From: FCB group bacterium | GTDB taxonomy: Bacteria > Fidelibacterota > Marinisomatia > SCGC-AAA003-L08 > JACNLC01 | DNA length: 33,572 bases | Direction: 5' to 3' | Assembly (NCBI GenBank): GCA_013152375.1 | Contig: JAADGM010000029.1 | Span: 1-33,572 of the forward strand | Shown: positions 8,221 to 14,830 of the stretch, piece by piece | How positions within the stretch are numbered: the stretch's first letter is position 1 | Layout: the number at the start of each line of letters is the position of its first letter | Translations under genes and position numbers: made by a program | Notes under the pieces: generated by a model | The model's input: only the letters and a program-made list of their open reading frames with translations | The model's database searches: none | Told to the model about the DNA's origin: nothing

Positions 8221-8901
8221 ATGTGGACTAATTTAATTAAAATCTGGACTTCAAATGATCTGTTAAAACAGGCCTGGGAGCAGTCTTTTGAAATGCTCAA
8301 GATTGATGAGCTCATGTTCCGCGAGGCACAAAGAGTCCTCCGGGAAAGTGACAGTGCCGAAGCAGATATTGAAATCCGCGAGAAAGATAAACTCGTCAAC
8401 AAATATGAACGGGAAGTCAGAAAAAAAGTCATGACCCACTGCGCCGTGCAGACCTCCTACGGCCTTGCTGAAGGGCTGGCGCTTGTGAGCATTGTGATCG
8501 ATATCGAACGGATCGGTGACTACACCAAAAACATCATGGACATGGCGGTAAACCACCCGCACCGACTCGAAGGCAAATCTTACGAAAAGGACCTGCAGAA
8601 GATTGAAAAAGCTGTAAAAGTCAATTTCGAGAAGGTTCGAAAAATTCTCAAAACGAGTAATGCCGAAGAAGCTCTGGAATTAATCAGAAAATACAGATGG
8701 GTCAATCCATTGTGTGATGAACGCATGGTGGATGTTCTCAAAGAAAAAGATAAATCAATCACACCCGGAGAGTCTGCGGCATTGGCGCTGTATTTCAGAT
8801 GGTTGAAGCGTATTTACGCCCATCTGCGGAACGTCACTACGAGTGTCATCAATCCTTTCGATAAGATCGGATTCAAACCTAAAAAGAAATATTTGAGTTA
8901 G
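8221..8901 (+). CDS. PhoU-like phosphate transport regulator
   Basis: This 226-residue, mainly helical and charged protein matches the PhoU domain pattern: an early EMLKIDELMFREAQ helix, the EIREKDKLVNKYEREVRKK segment like the PhoU E-x-x-x-D metal-site helices, and the conserved VSIVIDIERIGDYTKNIMDMA motif. PhoU proteins bind metals and modulate phosphate uptake and signalling to PhoR. It begins 43 bases after the symporter stop, with AGGA upstream of the ATG, and the two genes are surely one operon. It likely acts on the neighbouring symporter, replacing the fused PhoU domain of other NptA proteins. A strong terminator follows the gene. Confidence 0.85.
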   Translation: MWTNLIKIWTSNDLLKQAWEQSFEMLKIDELMFREAQRVLRESDSAEADIEIREKDKLVNKYEREVRKKVMTHCAVQTSYGLAEGLALVSIVIDIERIGDYTKNIMDMAVNHPHRLEGKSYEKDLQKIEKAVKVNFEKVRKILKTSNAEEALELIRKYRWVNPLCDERMVDVLKEKDKSITPGESAALALYFRWLKRIYAHLRNVTTSVINPFDKIGFKPKKKYLS

Positions 8902-8943
8902 GGCTGAATACCCCGACCTGAAAAAGTTCTTTCCTGAACGGAC

Positions 8944-8970
8944 AAAAGCCCGGCGATTAGCCGGGCTTTT
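8944..8970. terminator. Bidirectional intrinsic terminator
   Basis: AAAAGCCCGGC-GATTA-GCCGGGCTTTT is a perfect 11-base-pair stem with a 5-base loop, A-run on one side and T-run on the other. It lies between the convergent PhoU-like and DoxX genes and can stop transcription from both. Confidence 0.93.
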
Positions 8971-8994
8971 GACATCTCCCTGTTATCCCTTATC

Positions 8995-9024
8995 CGACTC
9001 TTCTCTATAAGAGTCGAATTTTTT
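8995..9024 (+). terminator. Second intrinsic terminator
   Basis: CGACTCTT and AAGAGTCG form an 8-base stem with a 6-base loop, followed by AA and six T. It backs up the stronger terminator just before it for transcription coming from the phosphate operon. The T-run overlaps the doxX stop codon. Confidence 0.75.
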
Positions 9025-9427
9025 ATGACTCCGCGATGGAGTTGCCCTTCGTGGCAAAAAAGAGTGAAACGGCCAGGATCAAAACCTGGAATTCCATGCC
9101 CATGCCCATATTGCCGGAACCGGTGTTAATGGAGTTCCAGCCGTATTGCCAATGAACCTTGTAAATTGCACCCAGCATCACTATGGTAAAGATCAAACCG
9201 GCAATTCTGGTCGCCAGATCCTGTCCAAATCCGCCCACAAGTATCAGGATGGCCCCCGCTACCTCCATTGAGGCCAGCACATAGATCATGAAGAGGGGCA
9301 TTTTCATCATATCTGCCAGTCCCTGGGCCATTGGGAATTTTACCCAGCCGTGATAAATGAAAATCCCAAACAAAGACAGGCGCACGAGCCAATGGGCATA
9401 TTTACCGAGATTATTGATTGAATTCAT
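9023..9427 (-). CDS. DoxX family membrane protein
   Basis: This 134-residue protein has four hydrophobic segments and the DoxX family pattern: an N-terminal helix with LVRLSLFGIFIYHGWVKF, then PLFMIYVLASMEVAGAILILVGG, GLIFTIVMLGAIYKVHW and a final VLILAVSLFF helix. DoxX proteins are small inner-membrane proteins often linked to redox or thiol stress, sometimes as quinone-reducing partners of a thiol protein. Here the gene follows a thioredoxin-fold gene by 13 bases, which fits such a pairing. The start ATG at 9427 is preceded by AAAAGGAG. Biochemical role in this organism is not known. Confidence 0.85.
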   Translation of the reverse strand: MNSINNLGKYAHWLVRLSLFGIFIYHGWVKFPMAQGLADMMKMPLFMIYVLASMEVAGAILILVGGFGQDLATRIAGLIFTIVMLGAIYKVHWQYGWNSINTGSGNMGMGMEFQVLILAVSLFFATKGNSIAES

Positions 9428-9440
9428 TTTTTTTCTCCTT

Positions 9441-9791
9441 TTATTGATGATTTATAACCCTATACCGCTTTTTAAGTTTGTCGGTGAATTTTTGTGGATC
9501 GAAATCACCGGTGTACCATAATTCTCCATTCACCCAGATGCCGGGGGTCAGATGCCGGCGGTTCGGGGGCAGAGCATTCCGGGTGGTATCAACATTCGTG
9601 ACCACCAACCGATACAATTGTCCCTGGTCCTGAGTTACTCTCAATTTAACCGTGACCTGCTCACACAGTTCGCAGGAGTTTCTCACTAGTAGTTCCACAA
9701 GGGGTAATTCATCTGTATATTCTCTCATCATACGGCTGTAGTTTAGACGATTCCAGCCACCCGGAACCGTCGCGTATCCGACAAAAGACAC
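9441..9791 (-). CDS. Small thioredoxin/glutaredoxin-fold protein with CELC motif
   Basis: This 116-residue protein has the short pattern of a thioredoxin-fold domain: a first strand (LPLVELLVRNS) leading into the redox motif CELC (Cys40, Cys43), a helix, the strand LYRLVVTNVDTT, a cis-proline-like TPGIWVNGEL segment and a C-terminal helix. It probably performs cytoplasmic thiol-disulfide exchange. No signal peptide is seen. The listed GTG start at 9791 has a weak ribosome site, and the ATG codons at residues 21-22 are an alternative giving a 95- or 96-residue domain; the true start is uncertain. It stands between a Crp-family regulator gene and doxX, all on one strand, so a redox-responsive operon is plausible. 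Confidence 0.72.
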   Translation of the reverse strand: MSFVGYATVPGGWNRLNYSRMMREYTDELPLVELLVRNSCELCEQVTVKLRVTQDQGQLYRLVVTNVDTTRNALPPNRRHLTPGIWVNGELWYTGDFDPQKFTDKLKKRYRVINHQ

Positions 9792-9821
9792 ATCCTGTGG
9801 GAAAAGTTGTGATAGTATTTG

Positions 9822-10499
9822 TCAACTTAACTTGTCAGGATCCTTGATCCGGATATACCGGCGTGTGAAATCGATCAGACCCTCTTCTTTTAAATCATTC
9901 AATATCTGGCTGGCCGTTTGACGGGAAACTGCTGTGAGATCGGCAATTTCCTGTTGCGAGAGAGAGGGTCTCACCACCCAACCATCGAGCATCTTTTTAC
10001 CGTATTCCTTCACATAGCGCACAATGAAAGAGCAAATCCGCTGCCGGGCATCCTTAAAAACAAGATCCTCTGCCTGAGCCGAGATCTTGCGCATCCGCCA
10101 GCCGATAAATTTGGTGATGGACAGATTGAGAGCAGGATTCTTCATCATCATATCCTGGAAATGATCCTTGTTAATCGTACAGATGACTGCATCCTCCATG
10201 ACCTCCGCGATATTGGAATGCCGGTCTGCCCCCAGCAGAGACGTTTCCCCGAAGATCTCTCCCGGACCGATGATCTGCAGTACCGTGCTTTTGCCGTCTT
10301 CGGTGATTCGGGACAGTTTAACTTTGCCCTTTTTTAGAAAGTAGATTGTCTCATTGGGTTCATCCGGGAAATAGATGATCTCTCTTTTACCGGAGGCTTT
10401 CATGCCGGTCTTGTCTTCCAGTTCGCTCATCATTTTTTCAGGCATTTTCTTAAATAGGTTAAAATTCTGCAGATACCACAGTTTCGTCTGTTCAGCCAT
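9822..10499 (-). CDS. Crp/Fnr family transcription regulator
   Basis: This 225-residue regulator has an N-terminal cyclic-nucleotide-type beta barrel (IYFPDEPNETIYFLKKGKVK, then GPGEIFGETSLLG) and a C-terminal helix-turn-helix (LSQQEIADLTAVSRQTASQI) at about residues 178-198. It has no N-terminal cysteine cluster, so it is not an oxygen-sensing Fnr with a [4Fe-4S] centre; the effector is unknown. The Ser-Arg-Gln recognition helix resembles Crp-like proteins. Its start overlaps the tetR stop by 8 bases, with GGGAG before the ATG, so the two regulators are co-translated. Thirty bases downstream lies the thioredoxin-like gene. Confidence 0.88.
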   Translation of the reverse strand: MAEQTKLWYLQNFNLFKKMPEKMMSELEDKTGMKASGKREIIYFPDEPNETIYFLKKGKVKLSRITEDGKSTVLQIIGPGEIFGETSLLGADRHSNIAEVMEDAVICTINKDHFQDMMMKNPALNLSITKFIGWRMRKISAQAEDLVFKDARQRICSFIVRYVKEYGKKMLDGWVVRPSLSQQEIADLTAVSRQTASQILNDLKEEGLIDFTRRYIRIKDPDKLS

Positions 10500-11112
10500 T
10501 TTTACTCCCTGACAATAATTTAAACAAGTTGTTGATCGCCTCCTCCTTCATTTCAATAAGGTCGTGCGGATCCTGCTCTTTGGCATGAAATATTTCCTGC
10601 TCGACAACAAACATCAGAACCGCCAGATGAAACAACCTGATTTGAATTTTAGTGTTGAAGGCCGGGTCAAAAGACCAGTGCCGCTTGCCATATTCGATTC
10701 GGTCCTCCATGATCCTCCAGAAACCCTGCATGGTTTGGGCGTATTTGGATTTCGCCAGGGGATGCTGGATCAGGGATATCTGCAGCAGCAGACGTAAATA
10801 GGCAATACGTTCAGGATGAATGGAGATCATGCTGCTGAGATACTCATCGATAAATTGTCTGAAATCACTTACAGTTTGTATTTCAGAAACCGCCCGGAGA
10901 GGATGTTGATGACTGACATAGCGTGCAATAATAGATTCGAAAATTTCATCTTTCGTGGAAAAATATTTGAATAGAGTGCCTTCGGAAATACCAGCAGCCC
11001 GGGCAATTTCCAAGGTCCTGATCTCGGCAATCGGTTTGGTGATCAGGAGTTCCAGAGTCACGGCCAATATCTGGGAGATCCGGTCCTCTTTTTTCATTCT
11101 GACATGCGCCAT
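10492..11112 (-). CDS. TetR/AcrR family regulator
   Basis: This 206-residue protein has a TetR-type N-terminal DNA-binding domain: RISQILAVTLELLITKP followed by the helix-turn-helix IARAAGISEGTLFKYFSTKDEIFE (residues about 32-56). The C-terminal ligand domain is variable and not diagnostic. Such proteins usually repress their own operon and are released by a small hydrophobic molecule. The start is the ATG at 11112; a second ATG (residue 6) is possible and would suit the predicted promoter better, because the -10 box ends only 7 bases before the first ATG. The 3' end overlaps the crp gene, making a two-regulator unit. Confidence 0.88.
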   Translation of the reverse strand: MAHVRMKKEDRISQILAVTLELLITKPIAEIRTLEIARAAGISEGTLFKYFSTKDEIFESIIARYVSHQHPLRAVSEIQTVSDFRQFIDEYLSSMISIHPERIAYLRLLLQISLIQHPLAKSKYAQTMQGFWRIMEDRIEYGKRHWSFDPAFNTKIQIRLFHLAVLMFVVEQEIFHAKEQDPHDLIEMKEEAINNLFKLLSGSKNG

Positions 11113-11119
11113 TGGTGAT

Positions 11120-11149
11120 AATATAGTGAGTACTTACTTAATTAAACAA
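11120..11149 (-). promoter_or_regulatory. Predicted tetR promoter with operator-like palindrome in the spacer
   Basis: Reading the minus strand, TTGTTT (-35-like) and TATATT (-10-like) are 18 bases apart. The spacer begins next to the -10 box with GTAAGTACTCAC (11126-11137), a 12-base dyad with one mismatched pair centred on AGTACT. A repressor bound there would block RNA polymerase, the usual mode of TetR autorepression. This is inferred from position and symmetry. Confidence 0.5.
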
Positions 11150-11165
11150 ATGGAAAACAAAAAGG

Positions 11166-11176
11166 GGGAATATCCC
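11166..11176 (-). terminator. Weak terminator-like hairpin
   Basis: On the minus strand GGGATATTCCC, a 4-base stem, is followed by CCTTTTTGTTTT. It may attenuate transcription from the xanthine dehydrogenase operon before tetR. The stem is short, so the call is weak. Confidence 0.3.
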
Positions 11177-11223
11177 AGAAAGATCCGTGGTTTTCCCCTC
11201 CTTTAAGCTGCGGGTAAGATTTC

Positions 11224-11279
11224 GTCCCTCCGGGACTTTATCTGTATTTTTATATGATTTACATCAGCTCCGTAGGAGC
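11224..11279. repeat. Two-hairpin REP-like element
   Basis: Two mini-hairpins of the same build, GTCCC-TCC-GGGAC (11224-11236) and GCTCC-GTA-GGAGC (11267-11279), each 5 bases with a 3-base loop, are 30 bases apart in an A+T-rich spacer at the 3' side of the xanthine dehydrogenase gene. The pairing looks like a dispersed extragenic repeat unit, but only one copy is present in this window, so repetitiveness is inferred. Confidence 0.4.
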
Positions 11280-11290
11280 GGTACATGCTT

Positions 11291-13576
11291 CTATTTCAGC
11301 TTGCCAAGTCCCCGTAAGATCTTTTCAGGCGTCACCGGCAGGTTGCGGATACGCACACCACAGGCGTCGTAGATAGCGTTGACTACAGCAGGAGCAGGTC
11401 CGTCAATGGGGATCTCTGCCACAGCTTTGGCGCCATAAGGTCCGGTGGGTTCATGGGTATGGATGAATTCAACCACTACCTCCGGCATGTCCAATGCAGT
11501 ATAAATATGATAGTCATGGAAAGTGGTTACGAGCGGCCGACCTTTTTTATCGAACATCATGTGTTCAGAAAGGGCCATGCCCAGAGACTGGGGAATGGCA
11601 CCCTCTACCTGACCCTCTGCCATGGGTGGATTGATCACCTGCCCTGCATCCGTCACCGAAACGATTTTCTCCACCCGCACGAGACCTGTTTCCGTATCGA
11701 CCGTCACTTCGGCAAAGGTCGCGTTGAAAGGGGGTGGTGAATCATAGCTCATATGAGAGGCCGTTGCCATGAGCTGCCGCTGATTATCCGTATAAAGCGA
11801 ACGGCTGCAGATCTCTCCAAAACTGATCTTCTCCCCATTTTCCGCCACCACAAATTCATCTTTGATTTCAGCCCGACGGGTATTCAGCAACAGTTTGCCC
11901 TGGGAGAGGATTTTAGCCCTGAGTTTTTCCGCTGCTTTCTTAACAGCTCCCCCTGATACAAAGGTTGTACTGGAAGCATAGGCCCCGGTATCGAAAGGCG
12001 TGAGGTCCGTATCCGCAGCATAGACGATGATCCTTTCTACGGGGACTCCCAGGGTCTCAGCGGCAATCTGGGCCAGAACCGTGTCTGCGCCGGTCCCAAG
12101 GTCGGTGGCACCGGTCTGCAGGTTAAAGCTGGCATCTTCATTCATTTTCAAAAAAACAGCCGCCATATCTATACCCGGGATACCCGAACCCTGACAGGCG
12201 GCGGCAACCCCCACGCCCCTCCGGCAGACAGCGGTTTTTTCGGAGCCGCGACGCTCTCCCCAGCCGATGAGTTCAGCACCCCGCTGCAGACAGCGGGTCA
12301 TCCCCGTCGTGTTCAGCTTCATCTCATAACCTTCCCGGCCTTCACCCAGAATTCTTGCAATAGGGATCTCGTCCCCCGGGCTGAAAAGATTTTTCTCCCG
12401 CAGCTCAATGGGATCAACACCAAGGTCAGCGGCAATTTCATCCAGCATGGACTCCAAAGCAAAGAACCCCTGGGGAGCACCATAGCCCCGGTAAGCGCCG
12501 GCCACAGGCAGGTTCGTATAGACGGCATCTGCATGAAGACGAATATTGGGTGCCTTGTACAAAGACAGGGTCTTCTGAGCCGTGACGGACATGACGGTTA
12601 GGGCATGAGGGCCGTAAGCACCGCAATTTTCCAGTATTTTTAAATCGATTGCCGTGATGTGCAGATCAGCATCCAGCCCTATTTTCAGTTTTACGATTTC
12701 CGGATGTCTCGACCGGGCAGCAAAAAATTCTTCTCTGCGGGTCATTTCCATCCGGACCGGCCGGCCGGTTTTCAGGGTCACGGCTGCACAGAGTTCTTCA
12801 TTCAGTATCTCCTGTTTGCCGCCGAATCCGCCTCCGATGCGCGGTTTGATGACCCGGATACGATGCAGGGGGAAATCCAGCACCTCAGAGACGATCCGTC
12901 GTACATGAAAGGGCACCTGTGTCGCCGTACGGATAACCAGTCTTTCATGGTCGTCCAGCCAGGTCAGTGTGATATGGGGTTCTATATGAGCATGCTGGAC
13001 ATAGGGTGTTGAATATTCCCGCTCAAAGACATGGACGGAATTATGAAAGGCTTCATCCACATCGCCCAGGTCAGCCGTTACCCGGGCCGCAATGTTGCGC
13101 CGGGGGTCGTAGAGAAAAGGGTCATCGCTGATCTCACCATGGATCACAACCGGATTGTCGATGGCGTCCCGGGGGTCGAAAATAGCAGGGAGTTCCTCAA
13201 ACTGCACCTCAATCAGGTCAGCAGCCTGTTGAGCGATCTCGGGCGTCTCGGCGGCAACTACGGCAACTTTATCTCCCACATACCGCATCACAGGATTCAA
13301 TATGAGCATATCCCGGGGTGAGGGTTCTGGGTAACCCTGCCCGGCTGTGGTGTAAAAGTGAGGTGGAAAATCCCTATGGGTCAGCACAACAGCCACACCG
13401 GGAAGGGCGGCAGCTTTGGTTGTATCAATATGGGTTATTCTACCGTGAGCTATGGGGCTGTAAAGCAGTTTCAAATGGAGCAGATCGGGCAGTTGAAGGT
13501 CATCGGCAAATACGGCCTTCCCCTTGGCCAGGGCTATCCCATCCACACGAACCGTATTTTTCCCCACCACTTTCAT
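11291..13576 (-). CDS. xdhA: Xanthine dehydrogenase-type molybdenum-binding subunit (XdhA-like)
   Basis: This is the large catalytic subunit, 761 residues, that binds the molybdopterin cofactor and hydroxylates purines or similar heterocycles. It starts with the substrate-domain fold (NTVRVDGIALAKGKAVFADD) and carries the Mo-domain motifs GGGFGGKQE, AYRGYGAPQGFFALES and, near the end, the conserved active-site glutamate in GAKAVAEIPIDGPAP. Along its length it follows E. coli XdhA (Ala-Tyr-Arg-Gly-Tyr-Gly motif, TDLGTGADTVLAQ, DTDLTPFDTGAYAS). It lacks the AYRCSFR motif of CO dehydrogenase. I prefer the ATG at 13576, preceded by AGAGGT; the GTG at 13597, which overlaps the Fe-S gene, is the alternative. 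It is last in a unit with its Fe-S and FAD partners. Exact substrate (hypoxanthine, xanthine or guanine) is inferred from context. Confidence 0.92.
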   Translation of the reverse strand: MKVVGKNTVRVDGIALAKGKAVFADDLQLPDLLHLKLLYSPIAHGRITHIDTTKAAALPGVAVVLTHRDFPPHFYTTAGQGYPEPSPRDMLILNPVMRYVGDKVAVVAAETPEIAQQAADLIEVQFEELPAIFDPRDAIDNPVVIHGEISDDPFLYDPRRNIAARVTADLGDVDEAFHNSVHVFEREYSTPYVQHAHIEPHITLTWLDDHERLVIRTATQVPFHVRRIVSEVLDFPLHRIRVIKPRIGGGFGGKQEILNEELCAAVTLKTGRPVRMEMTRREEFFAARSRHPEIVKLKIGLDADLHITAIDLKILENCGAYGPHALTVMSVTAQKTLSLYKAPNIRLHADAVYTNLPVAGAYRGYGAPQGFFALESMLDEIAADLGVDPIELREKNLFSPGDEIPIARILGEGREGYEMKLNTTGMTRCLQRGAELIGWGERRGSEKTAVCRRGVGVAAACQGSGIPGIDMAAVFLKMNEDASFNLQTGATDLGTGADTVLAQIAAETLGVPVERIIVYAADTDLTPFDTGAYASSTTFVSGGAVKKAAEKLRAKILSQGKLLLNTRRAEIKDEFVVAENGEKISFGEICSRSLYTDNQRQLMATASHMSYDSPPPFNATFAEVTVDTETGLVRVEKIVSVTDAGQVINPPMAEGQVEGAIPQSLGMALSEHMMFDKKGRPLVTTFHDYHIYTALDMPEVVVEFIHTHEPTGPYGAKAVAEIPIDGPAPAVVNAIYDACGVRIRNLPVTPEKILRGLGKLK

Positions 13577-13589
13577 TTTTTGACCTCTG

Positions 13590-14066
13590 TCAGTCACCGG
13601 TTTGTTCTTCTCCTTCCGTCACATTTTCGTGCATAGCTGCTGCCACCGGTTTGACATATCCGGTACAGCGGCACAGGACTCCGGAAAGGGCTTCGCGAAT
13701 GGTCTCAATGTCTGGTTTAGGATGGGTTCTCTTCACGGCTTCCAGGGCAAGCAGCATGGCCGGCGTACAATAACCGCATTGGATTGCTCCGGTTTTCAGA
13801 AAGGCTTCCTGTAGAGGCGTCACACCCTGTTTCAGGTTGAAATGTTCAAGCGTCTCCACGGTTTTCCCTGCCAGCGTCTGAACCAGGATCAGGCAGGCAT
13901 TCTGCGCCCGCCCGTCAATCAATACCGTACAGGCACCGCAGCTGCCTTCATCACAGCCATGTTTCACGCTGTAAAAACCACTCTTGCGTAAATGCTCCAG
14001 TAAGGTTTCCCCTGGAGGCGTCTTTGCCGAATGACGTTTTCCGTTCAGTATAAAATGTACTTTCAC
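13590..14066 (-). CDS. xdhC: Xanthine dehydrogenase-type [2Fe-2S] subunit
   Basis: This 158-residue electron-transfer subunit has both iron-sulfur clusters of the family. The plant-ferredoxin-like N-terminal cluster ligands are in CDEGSCGACTVLIDG plus a following cysteine (QNAC), and the helical C-terminal cluster in CGYCTPAML and LCRCTGY. It passes electrons from the molybdenum centre to the FAD subunit. Its ATG overlaps the stop of the FAD gene by 4 bases, and the Mo subunit follows directly. The symbol follows E. coli usage for the small subunit; it is not related to the XdhC chaperone family gene at 32.2 kb. Confidence 0.93.
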   Translation of the reverse strand: MKVHFILNGKRHSAKTPPGETLLEHLRKSGFYSVKHGCDEGSCGACTVLIDGRAQNACLILVQTLAGKTVETLEHFNLKQGVTPLQEAFLKTGAIQCGYCTPAMLLALEAVKRTHPKPDIETIREALSGVLCRCTGYVKPVAAAMHENVTEGEEQTGD

Positions 14067-14827
14067 AGCTTTTCCCGAAGCCTGTCGAAGGCAATTTTAA
14101 GCAGCATTTTTTTATAGGCCCGTGTGCCGTATCTGTCCGATTCAAACTGCTCTGAAGCAGCTTCGCTGAAGTTGCGGATCGCCTCACCCTTGAACGCTTT
14201 CTCAGCACAAGTTTCGGTCCAGTAATTCCGGGCGCGCCCGCCAGTACAGAAATTGAATCCATGGGTAGATTTCGCGCCGCAAACAATCATGAAAGCCGGT
14301 GCGGACGGAAGGAGGGCATATCGTTCAAGGGCGGAGTGTTCAAGGGTCTTCCGTGAGATTTCAATATGTGTGAGAATGCCGTTGCCGTCCCAGTCCTCGA
14401 GGCTTGTTTTTATACTACCAGCTTTCCCGGTAATGTGAAGCACCCCTCTCAGAGCGTGGAACAGTACACAGAGCTCTGAATCGGTTCTCATGCGGGCTAT
14501 TTCACCGCCCAGTGTCCTCTGGTTACGGATGTTTTTCGAACTGACGGAATAGCGGGCAGCCTCGGCCAGGATCACGCCCGGTGTATCCCATTGAAATTCC
14601 ACCAGACTCTGCAGGGTCAGGCCGGCGCCGAAAACCAGTGCTGCCGCTTCCTCCCGAACGTCCGTTTCCAGTAACCCGTTCAGATCGATGAGGGTCGTCA
14701 CCATCGGGTCCTGCTCACTGACCAGATAGGAACCACCTGCCAGAAAACGGGCTCCGGCAGTTTGACGAAATTCCAATGCTTCGGCAATGGTTTTCGGTTT
14801 TACAATGCTTTCAAGGGAGGACCACAT
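14063..14827 (-). CDS. xdhB: Xanthine dehydrogenase-type FAD-binding subunit (short)
   Basis: This 254-residue protein is the FAD-binding medium subunit of the same enzyme. It has the first FAD-loop motif ARFLAGGSYLVSEQ near residue 28 and the second loop as RNQRTLGGEIARM, where the usual form is RNxGTxGGN-hA. It is about 30-40 residues shorter than typical subunits of 280-295 residues, and the glycine in the second loop is replaced by Arg, so FAD binding may be altered. It begins 3 bases after the stop of the amidohydrolase gene and overlaps the Fe-S gene. Context leaves little doubt about the family. Confidence 0.85.
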   Translation of the reverse strand: MWSSLESIVKPKTIAEALEFRQTAGARFLAGGSYLVSEQDPMVTTLIDLNGLLETDVREEAAALVFGAGLTLQSLVEFQWDTPGVILAEAARYSVSSKNIRNQRTLGGEIARMRTDSELCVLFHALRGVLHITGKAGSIKTSLEDWDGNGILTHIEISRKTLEHSALERYALLPSAPAFMIVCGAKSTHGFNFCTGGRARNYWTETCAEKAFKGEAIRNFSEAASEQFESDRYGTRAYKKMLLKIAFDRLREKL

Positions 14828-14830
14828 GGT

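Noticed and set aside
9806-9826. GTTG...CAAC partial dyad at the crp 3' end as a Crp/Fnr site
   Set aside because: Only six of ten half-site positions match and the spacing fits neither Crp nor Fnr consensus well.
13318-13773. 151-codon plus-strand ORF across the XdhA/Fe-S junction
   Set aside because: Antisense to two firmly identified subunits; low-complexity serine/proline translation.
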